A stretch of DNA of 64,000 nucleotides from contig JANQPX010000030.1 of the NCBI GenBank assembly GCA_028285265.1, positions 558,001-622,000 of the forward strand, written 5' to 3'. The position numbers were made by a program, and so were the translations under genes. Positions 10,173 to 18,849 of this stretch are shown piece by piece. Each line of letters opens with the position of its first letter. The first letter of the stretch is position 1. The notes beneath the pieces were generated by a model. It was not told the origin of the DNA and did not search any database. It saw only the letters and a list, made by a program, of their open reading frames with translations. The DNA is from Geminicoccaceae bacterium. GTDB taxonomy: Bacteria > Pseudomonadota > Alphaproteobacteria > Geminicoccales > Geminicoccaceae.

Positions 10173-12398
10173 TTAGAATTCCTCGTCATCCACTGTGAGC
10201 TTCGGTGGCAGCGGCGCGCGTTTCATCGCACTACCTCGACCTGAAAGGCTTGGATTGGTCATGAAATAAGCGTGGGCGCTGAAAGCTTCAGCATCGGCAG
10301 CGAGGCGTTGGTAATGGCCGTTGGACATGAGCTCCCAACTATTGGTCTGATCTTTCAGATTGGCGATCATGATTTGACCGAGCACTTGGCGATGCACCGT
10401 TGGGTTCTCGATTGGCACCAAGGTCTCGATGCGTCGGTCCAGATTGCGTGTCATCCAGTCCGCTGATGAGATGAAGACTTTGGCCTCGCGGGATGGAAGG
10501 CCATGGCCGGCACCAAAGCAGAGGATTCGGCTATGTTCCAAGAAGCGTCCAACGATGCTCTTGACCCAGATGCGTTCCGATAGGCCGGGAACCTGAGGTC
10601 GCAGACAGCAGATCCCTCGCACAATCAGTTCGATGTCGACTCCCGCCTGGGACGCCCGATAGAGCGCATCGATGATGTCTGGATCGAGCAATGAGTTCAT
10701 TTTCGCCCAAATGGATGCTGGCCGGCCCGCTTCGGCGTGAGAGATCTCATCGTCGATAAGCTCTAGAAGCCTATCACGGAGCGTAACGGGAGCGAGCGCC
10801 AAGGCCTCGAGCCGGTCAGGCGGGGCGAATCCGGTCATGTAGTTAAAGGCACGCGCGGCGTCCTGGCAAAGAGCCTGCTTACAGGTAAAGAACGAGAGGT
10901 CGGTGTAGACCTTTGCCGTGATTGGGTGGTAATTGCCGGTGCCGAAGTGAACATAGGAACGAAGTGTCTGATTCTCCCGTCGGACGACCAGGGAGATTTT
11001 GGCGTGGGTTTTGAGATCAGCAAAACCGTAGGCCACCTGTGCGCCGGCACGTTCCAAGTCCCTCGCCCAGCGAAGATTGGCTTCCTCATCGAAGCGTGCC
11101 TTGATCTCGACCAGGGCGGTCACCGACTTGCCGGCCTCGGCTGCCTCACAAAGAGCCTGGACGATGGGCGAGTTATTGCTGGTACGATAGAGCGTCTGCT
11201 TGATCGCGACGACATCGTCGTCATGGGCGGCCTGACGTAGGAACTGCACCACCACATCAAAGCTCTCGTAGGGATGATGAACGATGATGTCCTTATTGCG
11301 GATCGCGGCAAAGCAATCCCCGCCGAAATCCCGGATTCGCTCTGGAAACCGGGCGCTAAAGGGTGAGAACAGGAGTTCAGGGCGCTCATCGTCGATCAGC
11401 GTTTGCACGTCGGCAAGACCGATCATGCCACGCATATGGACAACATTCTCCGGCGCTGCCTGGAGTTGACGAACAAGGAAGTTTTCGAGATCGCTGGGCA
11501 TGCGCCCGGCAATCGCGAGCCGCACGGCAGAACCCCGCTTACGACGCTTGATGGCGCTCTCGAATTGGCGCACCAAATCTTCCGCTTCTTCTTCGATTTC
11601 GAGATCGCTGTCACGAATCACCCGGAAGACACCATGGCCCACGACGGTAAATCCGGGAAACAGGCGATCGAGGAAGAGGGGAAGCACCGCCTCGATGGCG
11701 ATAAAGCGTCGCGCTTGGCCCGGCAGGCGAATGAATCGATCAAGTGGCATAGCAATCGGCACGATGCCGTGAATGCGCTTGTCATCGCGCTCACGCCAGA
11801 GGTCAAGCACAATGCTGTGGCCAAGATTGGGTATAAATGGGAAGGGGTTAGGCGGTTCTACCGCGATGGGCGTGAGCACCGGGAATAGATGCTCGTTGAA
11901 ATGCCGATCCAGCCAGCGCTGCTCCTTCTTGTTCAGCTCGGAGGCGTCGATCACGGCAATGCCGGCCTCACGAAGTTCCTTGCGAAGCGCTTGCCAGCAG
12001 CGTTGTTGGTCGTCGGTGAGACGGCTGACTTGGCCGTCGATCAATCGAAGTTGTTCGGCGGGACTCAGGCCGTCCGGGCTGATCGTACTGACAGCTGCCC
12101 AAACTTGCCCTAAAAGACCCGCGATCCGCACCATCGTGAATTCGTCAAGGATGGCAGCAGAAATCCCAAGGAAGCGGAGTCGTTCGAGAAGCGGGTATTG
12201 CCGATTATTCGCTTCTTCAAACACGCGCTCATTGAACGCGAGCCAAGAAAGCTCGCGGTTGAAGAAGCGTGCAGGAGACCGGGGCGAGATCGCGGCCGGC
12301 TTCGACTTGCGGTTTTTGCCGACCTGAGTTGGACGTTGATCGACGTCCTCGACCGCCTCTGGGATATCGGTCTTCGCACGGAGTTCGGTCGGCGGCAT
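10173..12398 (-). CDS. ppk1: Polyphosphate kinase 1
   Basis: Makes long-chain polyphosphate from ATP, reversibly, by way of a phosphohistidine. At 741 residues it is the usual PPK1 length. The N-terminal domain [20 protein letters not shown] is diagnostic. The catalytic half contains [16 protein letters not shown] with the active-site histidine, [11 protein letters not shown], and the second conserved region [21 protein letters not shown]. It is divergent from the sixA-like phosphatase gene with 120 bases between the starts, and converges on sdaA. A pairing of ppk with a histidine phosphatase gene is seen in several alphaproteobacteria. No exopolyphosphatase gene is present here. Confidence 0.97.
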   Translation of the reverse strand: MPPTELRAKTDIPEAVEDVDQRPTQVGKNRKSKPAAISPRSPARFFNRELSWLAFNERVFEEANNRQYPLLERLRFLGISAAILDEFTMVRIAGLLGQVWAAVSTISPDGLSPAEQLRLIDGQVSRLTDDQQRCWQALRKELREAGIAVIDASELNKKEQRWLDRHFNEHLFPVLTPIAVEPPNPFPFIPNLGHSIVLDLWRERDDKRIHGIVPIAMPLDRFIRLPGQARRFIAIEAVLPLFLDRLFPGFTVVGHGVFRVIRDSDLEIEEEAEDLVRQFESAIKRRKRGSAVRLAIAGRMPSDLENFLVRQLQAAPENVVHMRGMIGLADVQTLIDDERPELLFSPFSARFPERIRDFGGDCFAAIRNKDIIVHHPYESFDVVVQFLRQAAHDDDVVAIKQTLYRTSNNSPIVQALCEAAEAGKSVTALVEIKARFDEEANLRWARDLERAGAQVAYGFADLKTHAKISLVVRRENQTLRSYVHFGTGNYHPITAKVYTDLSFFTCKQALCQDAARAFNYMTGFAPPDRLEALALAPVTLRDRLLELIDDEISHAEAGRPASIWAKMNSLLDPDIIDALYRASQAGVDIELIVRGICCLRPQVPGLSERIWVKSIVGRFLEHSRILCFGAGHGLPSREAKVFISSADWMTRNLDRRIETLVPIENPTVHRQVLGQIMIANLKDQTNSWELMSNGHYQRLAADAEAFSAHAYFMTNPSLSGRGSAMKRAPLPPKLTVDDEEF

Positions 12399-12518
12399 TT
12401 GGCGTTGTTCTCCTTACTTAGGGTCGCCGATCAGCGCACCATGGGCTACGCTTACGGTCAAGGAGATTAGCAAGGGAATAGTTTCGTAAATCTTAGATCC
12501 GATGGGAGAGAGCGTCGC

Positions 12519-13046
12519 ATGCGCAGGCTTTTGTTGCTGCGTCACGCCAAGTCAAGCTGGAACCGTCCGGATCTGGATGATTCGGAGCGGCCGCTGAATG
12601 CACGAGGGCAAAGGGCGGCCCCCCTAATGGGGCGCTACATCAGTGGGCATGGACTGTTGCCTGACATGGTTTTGTGTTCGACTGCTGTTCGCGCACGCCA
12701 AACCTTGGAGCTGGTGACGGCCGAATGGGAGACGGCAGATGGCGAAGAGATCAAAGTCGTCATGCGCTCTTCCCTCTATCTTGCCTCTGTGGCGGAATTG
12801 CTGGCGATGGTCAGGCGGACGGATGATGATGTCGAGAGCCTTATGTTGATCGGTCACAATCCGGGCTTGGCGACCTTTGCCGGCCTGGCTTCAGGCCGCG
12901 GCGACTCGGCGAGTCTAAGAGCGATGGCAATGAAGTTCCCAACGGCAGCGCTTGCGGTGATCGATTTCGACGTCGACCGTTGGAACACTGTTGCGCATGG
13001 TGATGGCTTGCTGCGGTCTTTCACCCGGCCGAAAGACCTTCGATGA
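12519..13046 (+). CDS. sixA: Histidine phosphatase family protein, SixA type
   Basis: Small cytosolic phosphatase of the phosphoglycerate-mutase-like superfamily; SixA removes phosphate from phosphohistidine proteins. The catalytic motif LLLLRHAKSSW is at residues 4-14, a second arginine in VRARQTLEL around 60, and the second histidine in LMLIGHNPGLA near 113. The length of 175 residues fits SixA. GGGAGAG eight bases before the ATG supports the start. It is divergent from ppk1. The exact substrate is not predictable; a role with a phosphorelay or with polyphosphate-linked proteins is only a guess. Confidence 0.85.
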   Translation: MRRLLLLRHAKSSWNRPDLDDSERPLNARGQRAAPLMGRYISGHGLLPDMVLCSTAVRARQTLELVTAEWETADGEEIKVVMRSSLYLASVAELLAMVRRTDDDVESLMLIGHNPGLATFAGLASGRGDSASLRAMAMKFPTAALAVIDFDVDRWNTVAHGDGLLRSFTRPKDLR

Positions 13047-13204
13047 ACTGTGTCTGAGAGCGACGAATCGATCTTCGGGATGACAACACCGCACGACATC
13101 GACGTCCTTTTGCGCATGGTTAACGTACGCTTAGGGTTGGTCGCGTATGCCATCGTGCCTTGGCATCCTTTGATCGACGGTCATGAAGGCGTTCTCGACT
13201 CGAT

Positions 13205-14029
13205 ATGTTGAAACTGCTTCTTTTTGTGGTTCTGAGCTATGGGGCCGTTGTCGCCTTGATGTATGGCGCGCAGACCTCGATGATCTTTCCCGGTACGAGG
13301 TTACCCAGCCGTCCGCTCGATCATCCCTATACCCCGCTGAGGTTGGTCATCGAGCGAGAGGACGGTATTCAGCTTAGAGGACTTCATTTTCCACCCGATG
13401 ATGGTTCAGAATCTGATGGATTGTTGATTGGCTTTGGCGGCAACGCCCAAGATGCCGAGATCCTAGGACAGGAGTTAGCTCAGTCCTTTCCTCAACTAGA
13501 CGTGGCGGTTTTCCATTACCGCGGCTATGGCGATAGCGGCGGCAGGCCCAGTGAGACTGCACTCCTTGCCGACGCCGATGCGATCTATGACAAGCTGGTC
13601 GCGGATCTTTCACCAGCATCGGTCTATGCGATTGGCCTGTCCCTCGGATCTGGCGTCGCTGGTCATCTCTCTAAGACCAGGCCGCTGGATGGCGTTTTCC
13701 TGATCACGCCCTACGATTCGATCGAAGCGGTGGCTACGCAAGCCTATCCGTGGTTGCCGGTGAAGCTTCTCTTGAAGCATCGTTTTCGCACGGTCGATGC
13801 GATGGCGGATAATCAGACGCCAGTGGCTATCATTGCGGCAGGAAATGATAAGGTGATCCGGCCAGAACGAACCGAAGTCCTAAGAGCCGCCGTTGAGCGT
13901 TTGGTGTTCGATCACACTGTTCTCGATGCGGATCATGCGGATCTTTATGCTCGGCCTGCCTATAATCAAGCGCTCAGGCAGGCACTCGATGCGTTGAAGT
14001 CGGCTTCTGGCGCACCCCCATCATCCTAG
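13205..14029 (+). CDS. Membrane-anchored alpha/beta hydrolase
   Basis: Probable serine hydrolase of the ABHD17/YjfP-like group facing the periplasm. Residues 2-24 form an uncleaved N-terminal membrane anchor (LKLLLFVVLSYGAVVALMYG). The fold follows with FHYRGYGDSGGRPSE, the nucleophile elbow GLSLGSG (serine in the middle), a candidate acid in AAGNDKVIRPE, and the catalytic histidine in DADHADLYARP. The length of 274 residues is typical. The reaction is unknown. It ends 38 bases before the stop of the opposing coiled-coil protein gene, so the two are convergent. Confidence 0.82.
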   Translation: MLKLLLFVVLSYGAVVALMYGAQTSMIFPGTRLPSRPLDHPYTPLRLVIEREDGIQLRGLHFPPDDGSESDGLLIGFGGNAQDAEILGQELAQSFPQLDVAVFHYRGYGDSGGRPSETALLADADAIYDKLVADLSPASVYAIGLSLGSGVAGHLSKTRPLDGVFLITPYDSIEAVATQAYPWLPVKLLLKHRFRTVDAMADNQTPVAIIAAGNDKVIRPERTEVLRAAVERLVFDHTVLDADHADLYARPAYNQALRQALDALKSASGAPPSS

Positions 14030-14067
14030 GATGGCTTGGCTCGCGCGCCGAGATGTGCATGGCGGCC

Positions 14068-15699
14068 CTAGAGATCATAGACGGGCTGGATGGCGTCGCT
14101 GAGCGTCGACAGGAGTTCAGGCTCAGACCAACCGACCACGGCATAGCCATGGCTGTCGTCCCGCCAGTCAACCAGATTGAGCTCGCCATTGGTCGACAAT
14201 GTCGGTGCCTTTGCTCCTGCGGGCATCGGAATGACGCAGAGCGCAAGCGGCTGATCATTGCCGTCGAGATAAACGAGTTGTGCAACAGGCCTTTCGTTGA
14301 TTGCCAAGAGTCGAGCTCCGGCAAATGTGACGCCGAATGGGGTGAGATCGGGCACAAGAATTTGACGGCCAAGCATGCCGGTGAGCCAGGTTTGAATGTG
14401 ATCCAGCTCGTCCGCGCCAACCTCCACGAGATGTCGCCTCGAAGTCGATGCGTAGATCCGATGATATTGTGAGATCTGGTTGAGCCAGCTTCGGCTCGCA
14501 GCAAGATCTGCCTCCAGTCCGACCATCTGCTGCAGCTGAATCTGGCGCTCTTCTTCGGACGCTTCGAGCCCGGCGATCACGGTGGCTAGTCGGCTCGATG
14601 TCAGTTCTGCCTCGTCTTCAAGTGTCGCAAGCCGTTGGCCCGCTTGTGCCGCCGTTTGCTCGATAGCCGCCTTTTCCGCAAGTAGCTGACCCCGTTCAGC
14701 TTCCATTTGCGCGAGATCGCGGCGAAGCGCCGAACGCTCGTTGCGAACATCTGCCAAGCTGGATCGTGCCAGTTCGGAACGGCGCTCATTGGCTTCCAAT
14801 TCGTCGGTGAGCGCCAGAACCTGGTTATGGCGCTGGTCGAGTTCGGCGTTGAGATCGTCGACTTCAGCGCGCAGTGACGACTGCATATCGGCGCTTCTCG
14901 TCTCCGCTCGGGCCAGGGCTTGTCTCGCTGTTTCGAGATCGAGGGCAATCCTATCGCGAGCGGTTTCGATTCCCCCCAATGTTCGTCTTTGCTCCGCTAG
15001 CTCAGCGCTCAACTGCTCATTCTCGCCTTGAAGGGCTCCATATCGGCCTTCCAGGGCCGCTCTCTCCACCTCAAGCTCTTGGATCTTTTCCTCATTCGCG
15101 AGAATCCTGCCGGCACTTTCGCGCCGCTCGCTCGAGGCTTCGTCAGCGAGGCCCGCAAGCCGTTTCAGCTCGGCCCGGGCATCAGCCAGCGCTCGGCCAC
15201 GCGTATCAGCCTCTTGCGTCGCGGTTGCAAGAACTGACTGCAGACGAAGGCGCTCGGCATGAGACGTATCGTAGATGTAGTAGAGGGCCCCGCTACTGAT
15301 CATTAAGGCAATCGAGGCGGCTGCGGCGAGGGGTCCGTAGCCGACGCGTCTTGGCGGCGGCTGATAGGCTGCGATGATATCCGGGTCATCCTCGATGTCG
15401 CGTTCAACGCTCGACTTGGGTGTCAAGACCGTGACATCGTCCGCGCGGTGGCCTTTGATTAACCCGACCAGGCTCTCAGGGACGTCGACTGCGGCGACAT
15501 CGTCCAGGAGCGTATCGAGACCACTATTGGTCGCACGAAGGTCCTCAACGAGCGTGCGGACTGAATCATTCTCCTCGATCAACCGTCGCACCATCGCTTC
15601 GTCGTCTGCCGTCAGTGGCGCATCACGTCCGGCCTCGCGATCGACGAAAGCGACGATCTTCTCAGCCACCTCATCGGAAATGTCACTATGGGCGAACAT
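14068..15699 (-). CDS. Anti-sigma-factor-like membrane protein with a long coiled-coil insert
   Basis: Domain order, counted from an upstream in-frame ATG at 15780 (subtract 27 for the start used here): an acidic N-terminal segment (about 28-110) built like the cytoplasmic part of RsiW-type anti-sigma factors, though the zinc HxxxCxxC motif is absent; a membrane helix (about 148-170); an unusually long coiled coil (about 175-430, Glu/Arg/Ala rich); and a C-terminal globular domain (about 440-570) with VPDLTPFGVTFAGARLLAI, PVAQLVYLDGNDQPLAL and LNLVDWRDDSHGYAVVG. That last part resembles the periplasmic domain of anti-sigma factors of the RsiW/ChrR group and is clearly related to the C-terminus of the divergent gene at 17005. 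The start at 15699 fits family N-termini better; 15780 remains possible. No sigma factor gene is adjacent. Confidence 0.6.
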   Translation of the reverse strand: MFAHSDISDEVAEKIVAFVDREAGRDAPLTADDEAMVRRLIEENDSVRTLVEDLRATNSGLDTLLDDVAAVDVPESLVGLIKGHRADDVTVLTPKSSVERDIEDDPDIIAAYQPPPRRVGYGPLAAAASIALMISSGALYYIYDTSHAERLRLQSVLATATQEADTRGRALADARAELKRLAGLADEASSERRESAGRILANEEKIQELEVERAALEGRYGALQGENEQLSAELAEQRRTLGGIETARDRIALDLETARQALARAETRSADMQSSLRAEVDDLNAELDQRHNQVLALTDELEANERRSELARSSLADVRNERSALRRDLAQMEAERGQLLAEKAAIEQTAAQAGQRLATLEDEAELTSSRLATVIAGLEASEEERQIQLQQMVGLEADLAASRSWLNQISQYHRIYASTSRRHLVEVGADELDHIQTWLTGMLGRQILVPDLTPFGVTFAGARLLAINERPVAQLVYLDGNDQPLALCVIPMPAGAKAPTLSTNGELNLVDWRDDSHGYAVVGWSEPELLSTLSDAIQPVYDL

Positions 15700-15780
15700 C
15701 GTCACGATCCAGGCTTCCGTGTGAGCGCTTTCGATATGTCCTCGATCAGGGATTGACTGTGTCTGAGCCAGGGAAGACAT

Positions 15781-16537
15781 CGGCCAATCGGTGCGCAGAA
15801 CGCCTCGGTCGTGTCTCGGTGAGTCTTGCCGTAGCGGTGGATCCTAGTCACCAGAACGAAACCCTTGTCGCTAAGCTTGACCCATCAGCGTCATCGGTGA
15901 TGGCGCCTGGACCCTTTGATCCTCGGTAGCAAAACCACCGGCTTGTGATCCCCTCCGGGGCCATCGATATGGCCTAAAGAGGGCATCACGTCGACGAAGC
16001 TTTCCCTTCGAAATTCCCCTGCAAAGTGGGGTCCTTCGTTGGACGATGCTCAGCCGCAGAGGCCCAAGCGGCGATGCCGGCTAGAACAACGACCGCCCTC
16101 CATTCCGGCCAAGCTAACCGTTCGGGCGTCAGAGATGAACACCAAATCCACATTAATATAGCATGTTTACCACAAAGCCGTCGAAGTCGAATTCTCCTAA
16201 CATACTCAACACCCAGCTCCGCACTTTTATTGCGATGAAAATCAAACGACTTGGTATATCTTGAGGAAGGTGGGTCTCATCTTCTTGAAAGGGTTTCCAA
16301 AACTGATTCAGAAGGTCGTGAGTGGAAAGATGACCTCTTCGCTTTTCTGGGACGATCTAATTGATATATCTAGGGAATCTGCGACATATCAAATCGAATT
16401 TGTCGGGCGCTTAGGTGCCGTTTGGCAGAAAAAGAAAAAAAATTTGCAATAAAAGCCGTCGTCGAAGTGTCCTGTTAGGTCATGTGTCGGTCAATCGATG
16501 GGCCGGTTCACCATCGAGAAACGCCGGAGAATAGAAC
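15781..16537. other. Long gene-poor interval with an AT-rich patch
   Basis: About 750 bases between the upstream limit of the minus-strand coiled-coil gene and the small ORF at 16538. No gene is supported. The part at about 16130-16460 is distinctly richer in A and T than its surroundings, with an ATTAATATAG stretch, an A-run near 16432-16441, and TTGATAT...ATATCAA as an inverted repeat (16361-16367 and 16386-16392). GGCCATCGATATGGCC (15959-15974) is another short inverted repeat. Promoters for the two divergent genes could lie here, but no clear -35/-10 pair was found. Confidence 0.5.
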
Positions 16538-16798
16538 ATGACAGGATGTCCGTATGGGGTTGCTGCAAAGGGCCCTTTGGTGCGTGTAGAGGGCCGTGTT
16601 GGTCTGCGTTCTCCAACCACACCAATCTTGCCCTTCGTTTTAACGACAGTGGTCGGTGGTCGATCGCCGATCGCCTGGATGGTTGTCGGATGTCTGGGTC
16701 TCGTTGCAATCTTGTCGACCGCGCCCTATTGGCATCTCGCTGAGGCGCCTTATCGGGATCAGGTGATCGCCTGCACTGATTTTGGTGGCCGCCATTAA
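16538..16798 (+). CDS. Possible small single-pass membrane protein
   Basis: An 86-residue reading frame with GGAG eight bases before its ATG and one convincing hydrophobic stretch (IAWMVVGCLGLVAILSTA, about residues 45-62). The C-terminus is hydrophilic. It lies between the two divergent coiled-coil membrane proteins, about 200 bases before the second, on the same strand. I do not recognise a family. The ribosome site and helix favour a real gene; overlapping frames of similar length and the lack of any family argue against. Confidence 0.33.
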   Translation: MTGCPYGVAAKGPLVRVEGRVGLRSPTTPILPFVLTTVVGGRSPIAWMVVGCLGLVAILSTAPYWHLAEAPYRDQVIACTDFGGRH

Positions 16799-17004
16799 CA
16801 GATGTAGCGCGCTGCTGTGACGGCGTTGCATTGCCCTTTTAGGTCAAATTTTCTAAAATCTCATGGAGTTTAACAGGAGATTTTTAGGCCAGGGATTATG
16901 ATACCGATGGCCGTCCTCGACGATGATATGTGGCGGCTATCGCCGACGAATGGTCGCGTTGCTTTGAGGGCCGTTCGAGCTGTCAGGTGCCCGAGAGGAA
17001 CGCG

Positions 17005-18165
17005 ATGACGAGGCGGCGGTCCGGCGTCCGGTCAACGCTCCCGCCTCCGCGCCGCCCTGTAGCCAGCCCGTTGCCCAAGCAAAGTTCGATCGGCGTCTGG
17101 TACGCCGTATTGATCGGGGCGGTTCTCTTAATCGCCACCGGTCTCTATGCAGCTTCGCTCCATCGTGAAATCGACGAATGGCAAGATGCCGCCCGACAAT
17201 TATCGATCGGGCAAGAGCTGTTGCGCCAAGACCGCGATGAAATCCTGGAGAAAGCTAGGGAGCGTGAGTCCATGCTCGCCACGTTGGAAGCTGGACGTGA
17301 ACAGGACAAAATCCGCCTTGATGGTATCGAAGACCAGCGCCAGAAGCTTCAAGCTAATGTCCTTCGACTCACCCAAGCTCTGGCGCAAAGCGAACAACAG
17401 GTCGCAGGTGCCGAGGCTGACGCCGACAAGGTCCAGGACATCGAGCGTTGGGAGCGTGAACGTGAACGACTGGACCGTGCTCTTGCCGCGCGAGAGGCTG
17501 AGACTGAGCGATTGAGAAGGACCATCACTGAACTGACCGAAACGCTTGACAAGAGCGAGACTGAGCTTGAGACGCTGCGTGCCGAAAAAGATGGTTTTGA
17601 AGACGCGCGCGTCGCGCTCGAACGGGAGACAGTACGCGTCAGAGAGCGGCTGGCTGAGCGGCGTGAAGATGAGCGGACTCGTCAGATCATCCGCGCTCAC
17701 TTGGCGAGCCTCGGTGAAACCAAACCCTATATCGCCGAGCTAGATTCAGGCGATTGGAGTGTGATCGAAAACTGGCTTTCACAGCAACTGGCGCGACCGA
17801 TGGCGATCCCTGATCTATCACCACACGGTCTTTCCTTCGAGGGGGCGAGGTTGGTCGGTGATGCTGATGGTCCGCCGATGGCCATGTTGCTCTACGCCGA
17901 CCTACAGCAGCGGCCGGTCAGCCTCACCATCGCCTTGGATCGGCTGGGCGAGAAGCCCCTGGTGATCGGTGAGCAAGAAGGCTTGAATGTCGTCGATTGG
18001 CGAGAAGAACGGCATGCCTTCGTCTTGGCTGGTGGCGTTGAGACGTCGGTCCTTGAGGCTGTGGGTGTTGAACTTTTGAATGATCCCCCGCGTATGAGCG
18101 GGGATGCAACGGTACCGTTGAGCCGCTATATTCGCCCCAATCGACGCCCCGCAAACGGACCCTGA
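17005..18165 (+). CDS. Membrane coiled-coil protein with RsiW-like C-terminal domain
   Basis: A 386-residue protein: basic N-terminus, a membrane helix at about 30-50 (VWYAVLIGAVLLIATGLYA), a coiled coil from about 52 to 235 rich in Glu, Arg and Leu, then a globular C-terminus. The last part (MAIPDLSPHGLSFEGARLVG, PPMAMLLYADLQQRPVSLTI, GLNVVDWREERHAFVLAGG) aligns with the end of the protein at 14068-15699. Unlike that protein it lacks the N-terminal anti-sigma-like segment. A GTG at 16930 would extend the frame, but GAGAGGA six bases before the ATG at 17005 decides the start. Its stop touches the ATG of the DUF188 gene. Function unknown; a sensor or scaffold in the periplasm is an inference. 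Confidence 0.7.
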   Translation: MTRRRSGVRSTLPPPRRPVASPLPKQSSIGVWYAVLIGAVLLIATGLYAASLHREIDEWQDAARQLSIGQELLRQDRDEILEKARERESMLATLEAGREQDKIRLDGIEDQRQKLQANVLRLTQALAQSEQQVAGAEADADKVQDIERWERERERLDRALAAREAETERLRRTITELTETLDKSETELETLRAEKDGFEDARVALERETVRVRERLAERREDERTRQIIRAHLASLGETKPYIAELDSGDWSVIENWLSQQLARPMAIPDLSPHGLSFEGARLVGDADGPPMAMLLYADLQQRPVSLTIALDRLGEKPLVIGEQEGLNVVDWREERHAFVLAGGVETSVLEAVGVELLNDPPRMSGDATVPLSRYIRPNRRPANGP

Positions 18166-18621
18166 ATGCTTGATCTCTATATTGATGCCGACGCCTGCCC
18201 CGTGAAGTCAGAAGTCTACCGGGTTGCCGAGCGCTACGGTCTCCAGGTCTTCGTCGTCGCCAACAACTGGATGCGCGTGCCCAGCGATCCCATGATCGAG
18301 CTGGTCATGGTTGCTGATGGCCTTGATGTTGCCGACGATTGGATTGCGGAGCGGGCCGGCGAGGGTGATATCGCCATCACAGCTGATATCCCGCTTGCCG
18401 CGCGCTGCATTAAGAATGGCGCGCGCGTTTTAGGGCCAAGCGGTAAACCTTTTACTGAAGAGAGCATCGGCGACGTTCTTGCGACCCGTAACCTCATGAC
18501 AGAACTCCGAGAAACGGGCGAAATTCAGGGTGGTGGTCGTCCCTTTAGTAAACAAGACCGCTCCCGCTTCCTCCAAGAACTGGACAAGGCTATTCAGGCG
18601 ATCAAGCGCACGGGCCGATAA
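18166..18621 (+). CDS. YaiI/YqxD family protein (DUF188, UPF0178)
   Basis: A 151-residue conserved bacterial protein of unknown biochemical role. The family signature LYIDADACPVKSEVYRVAER is at the N-terminus, followed by VANNWMRVPSD, an acidic core DGLDVADDWIAERA and DIAITADIPLAARC; the conserved aspartates resemble a PIN/NYN-like metal site. Length is typical. The ATG follows the TGA of the preceding membrane protein without a gap (TGAATG), so translation is probably coupled, although nothing known links the two functions. Confidence 0.9.
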   Translation: MLDLYIDADACPVKSEVYRVAERYGLQVFVVANNWMRVPSDPMIELVMVADGLDVADDWIAERAGEGDIAITADIPLAARCIKNGARVLGPSGKPFTEESIGDVLATRNLMTELRETGEIQGGGRPFSKQDRSRFLQELDKAIQAIKRTGR

Positions 18622-18763
18622 GGTGCAGGTGTGATGCCCGCGGGTTGGGTCCGCGTTTATCGACGATCCACCAAGTCATAGCCGATCGGGGGCGAGGGCT
18701 ATCGAAATACAACGCCGGTATCAGGAGGTATCACGTCTGGATCGGCCAGCCTGTCGACCGGTT

Positions 18764-18782
18764 GTGAGGCATCATGCCTCAC
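18764..18782. repeat. Perfect 19-base palindrome
   Basis: GTGAGGCATCATGCCTCAC is a 9-bp perfect inverted repeat around a single C, in the 228-base gap between the convergent DUF188 and amidase genes. There is no T-run on either side. It could be a hairpin at the end of both transcripts or a protein-binding site. Confidence 0.5.
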
Positions 18783-18849
18783 CAAGACCGCCGATCCGGA
18801 CCGCGATGACGAGCAGGAGGTTCGTGGCATTCGCCAAGGCTTGGCAACG

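Noticed and set aside
16261..16452. 63-codon frame in the AT-rich patch
   Set aside because: Starts at a TTG without a ribosome site, has no family and lies in compositionally odd DNA.
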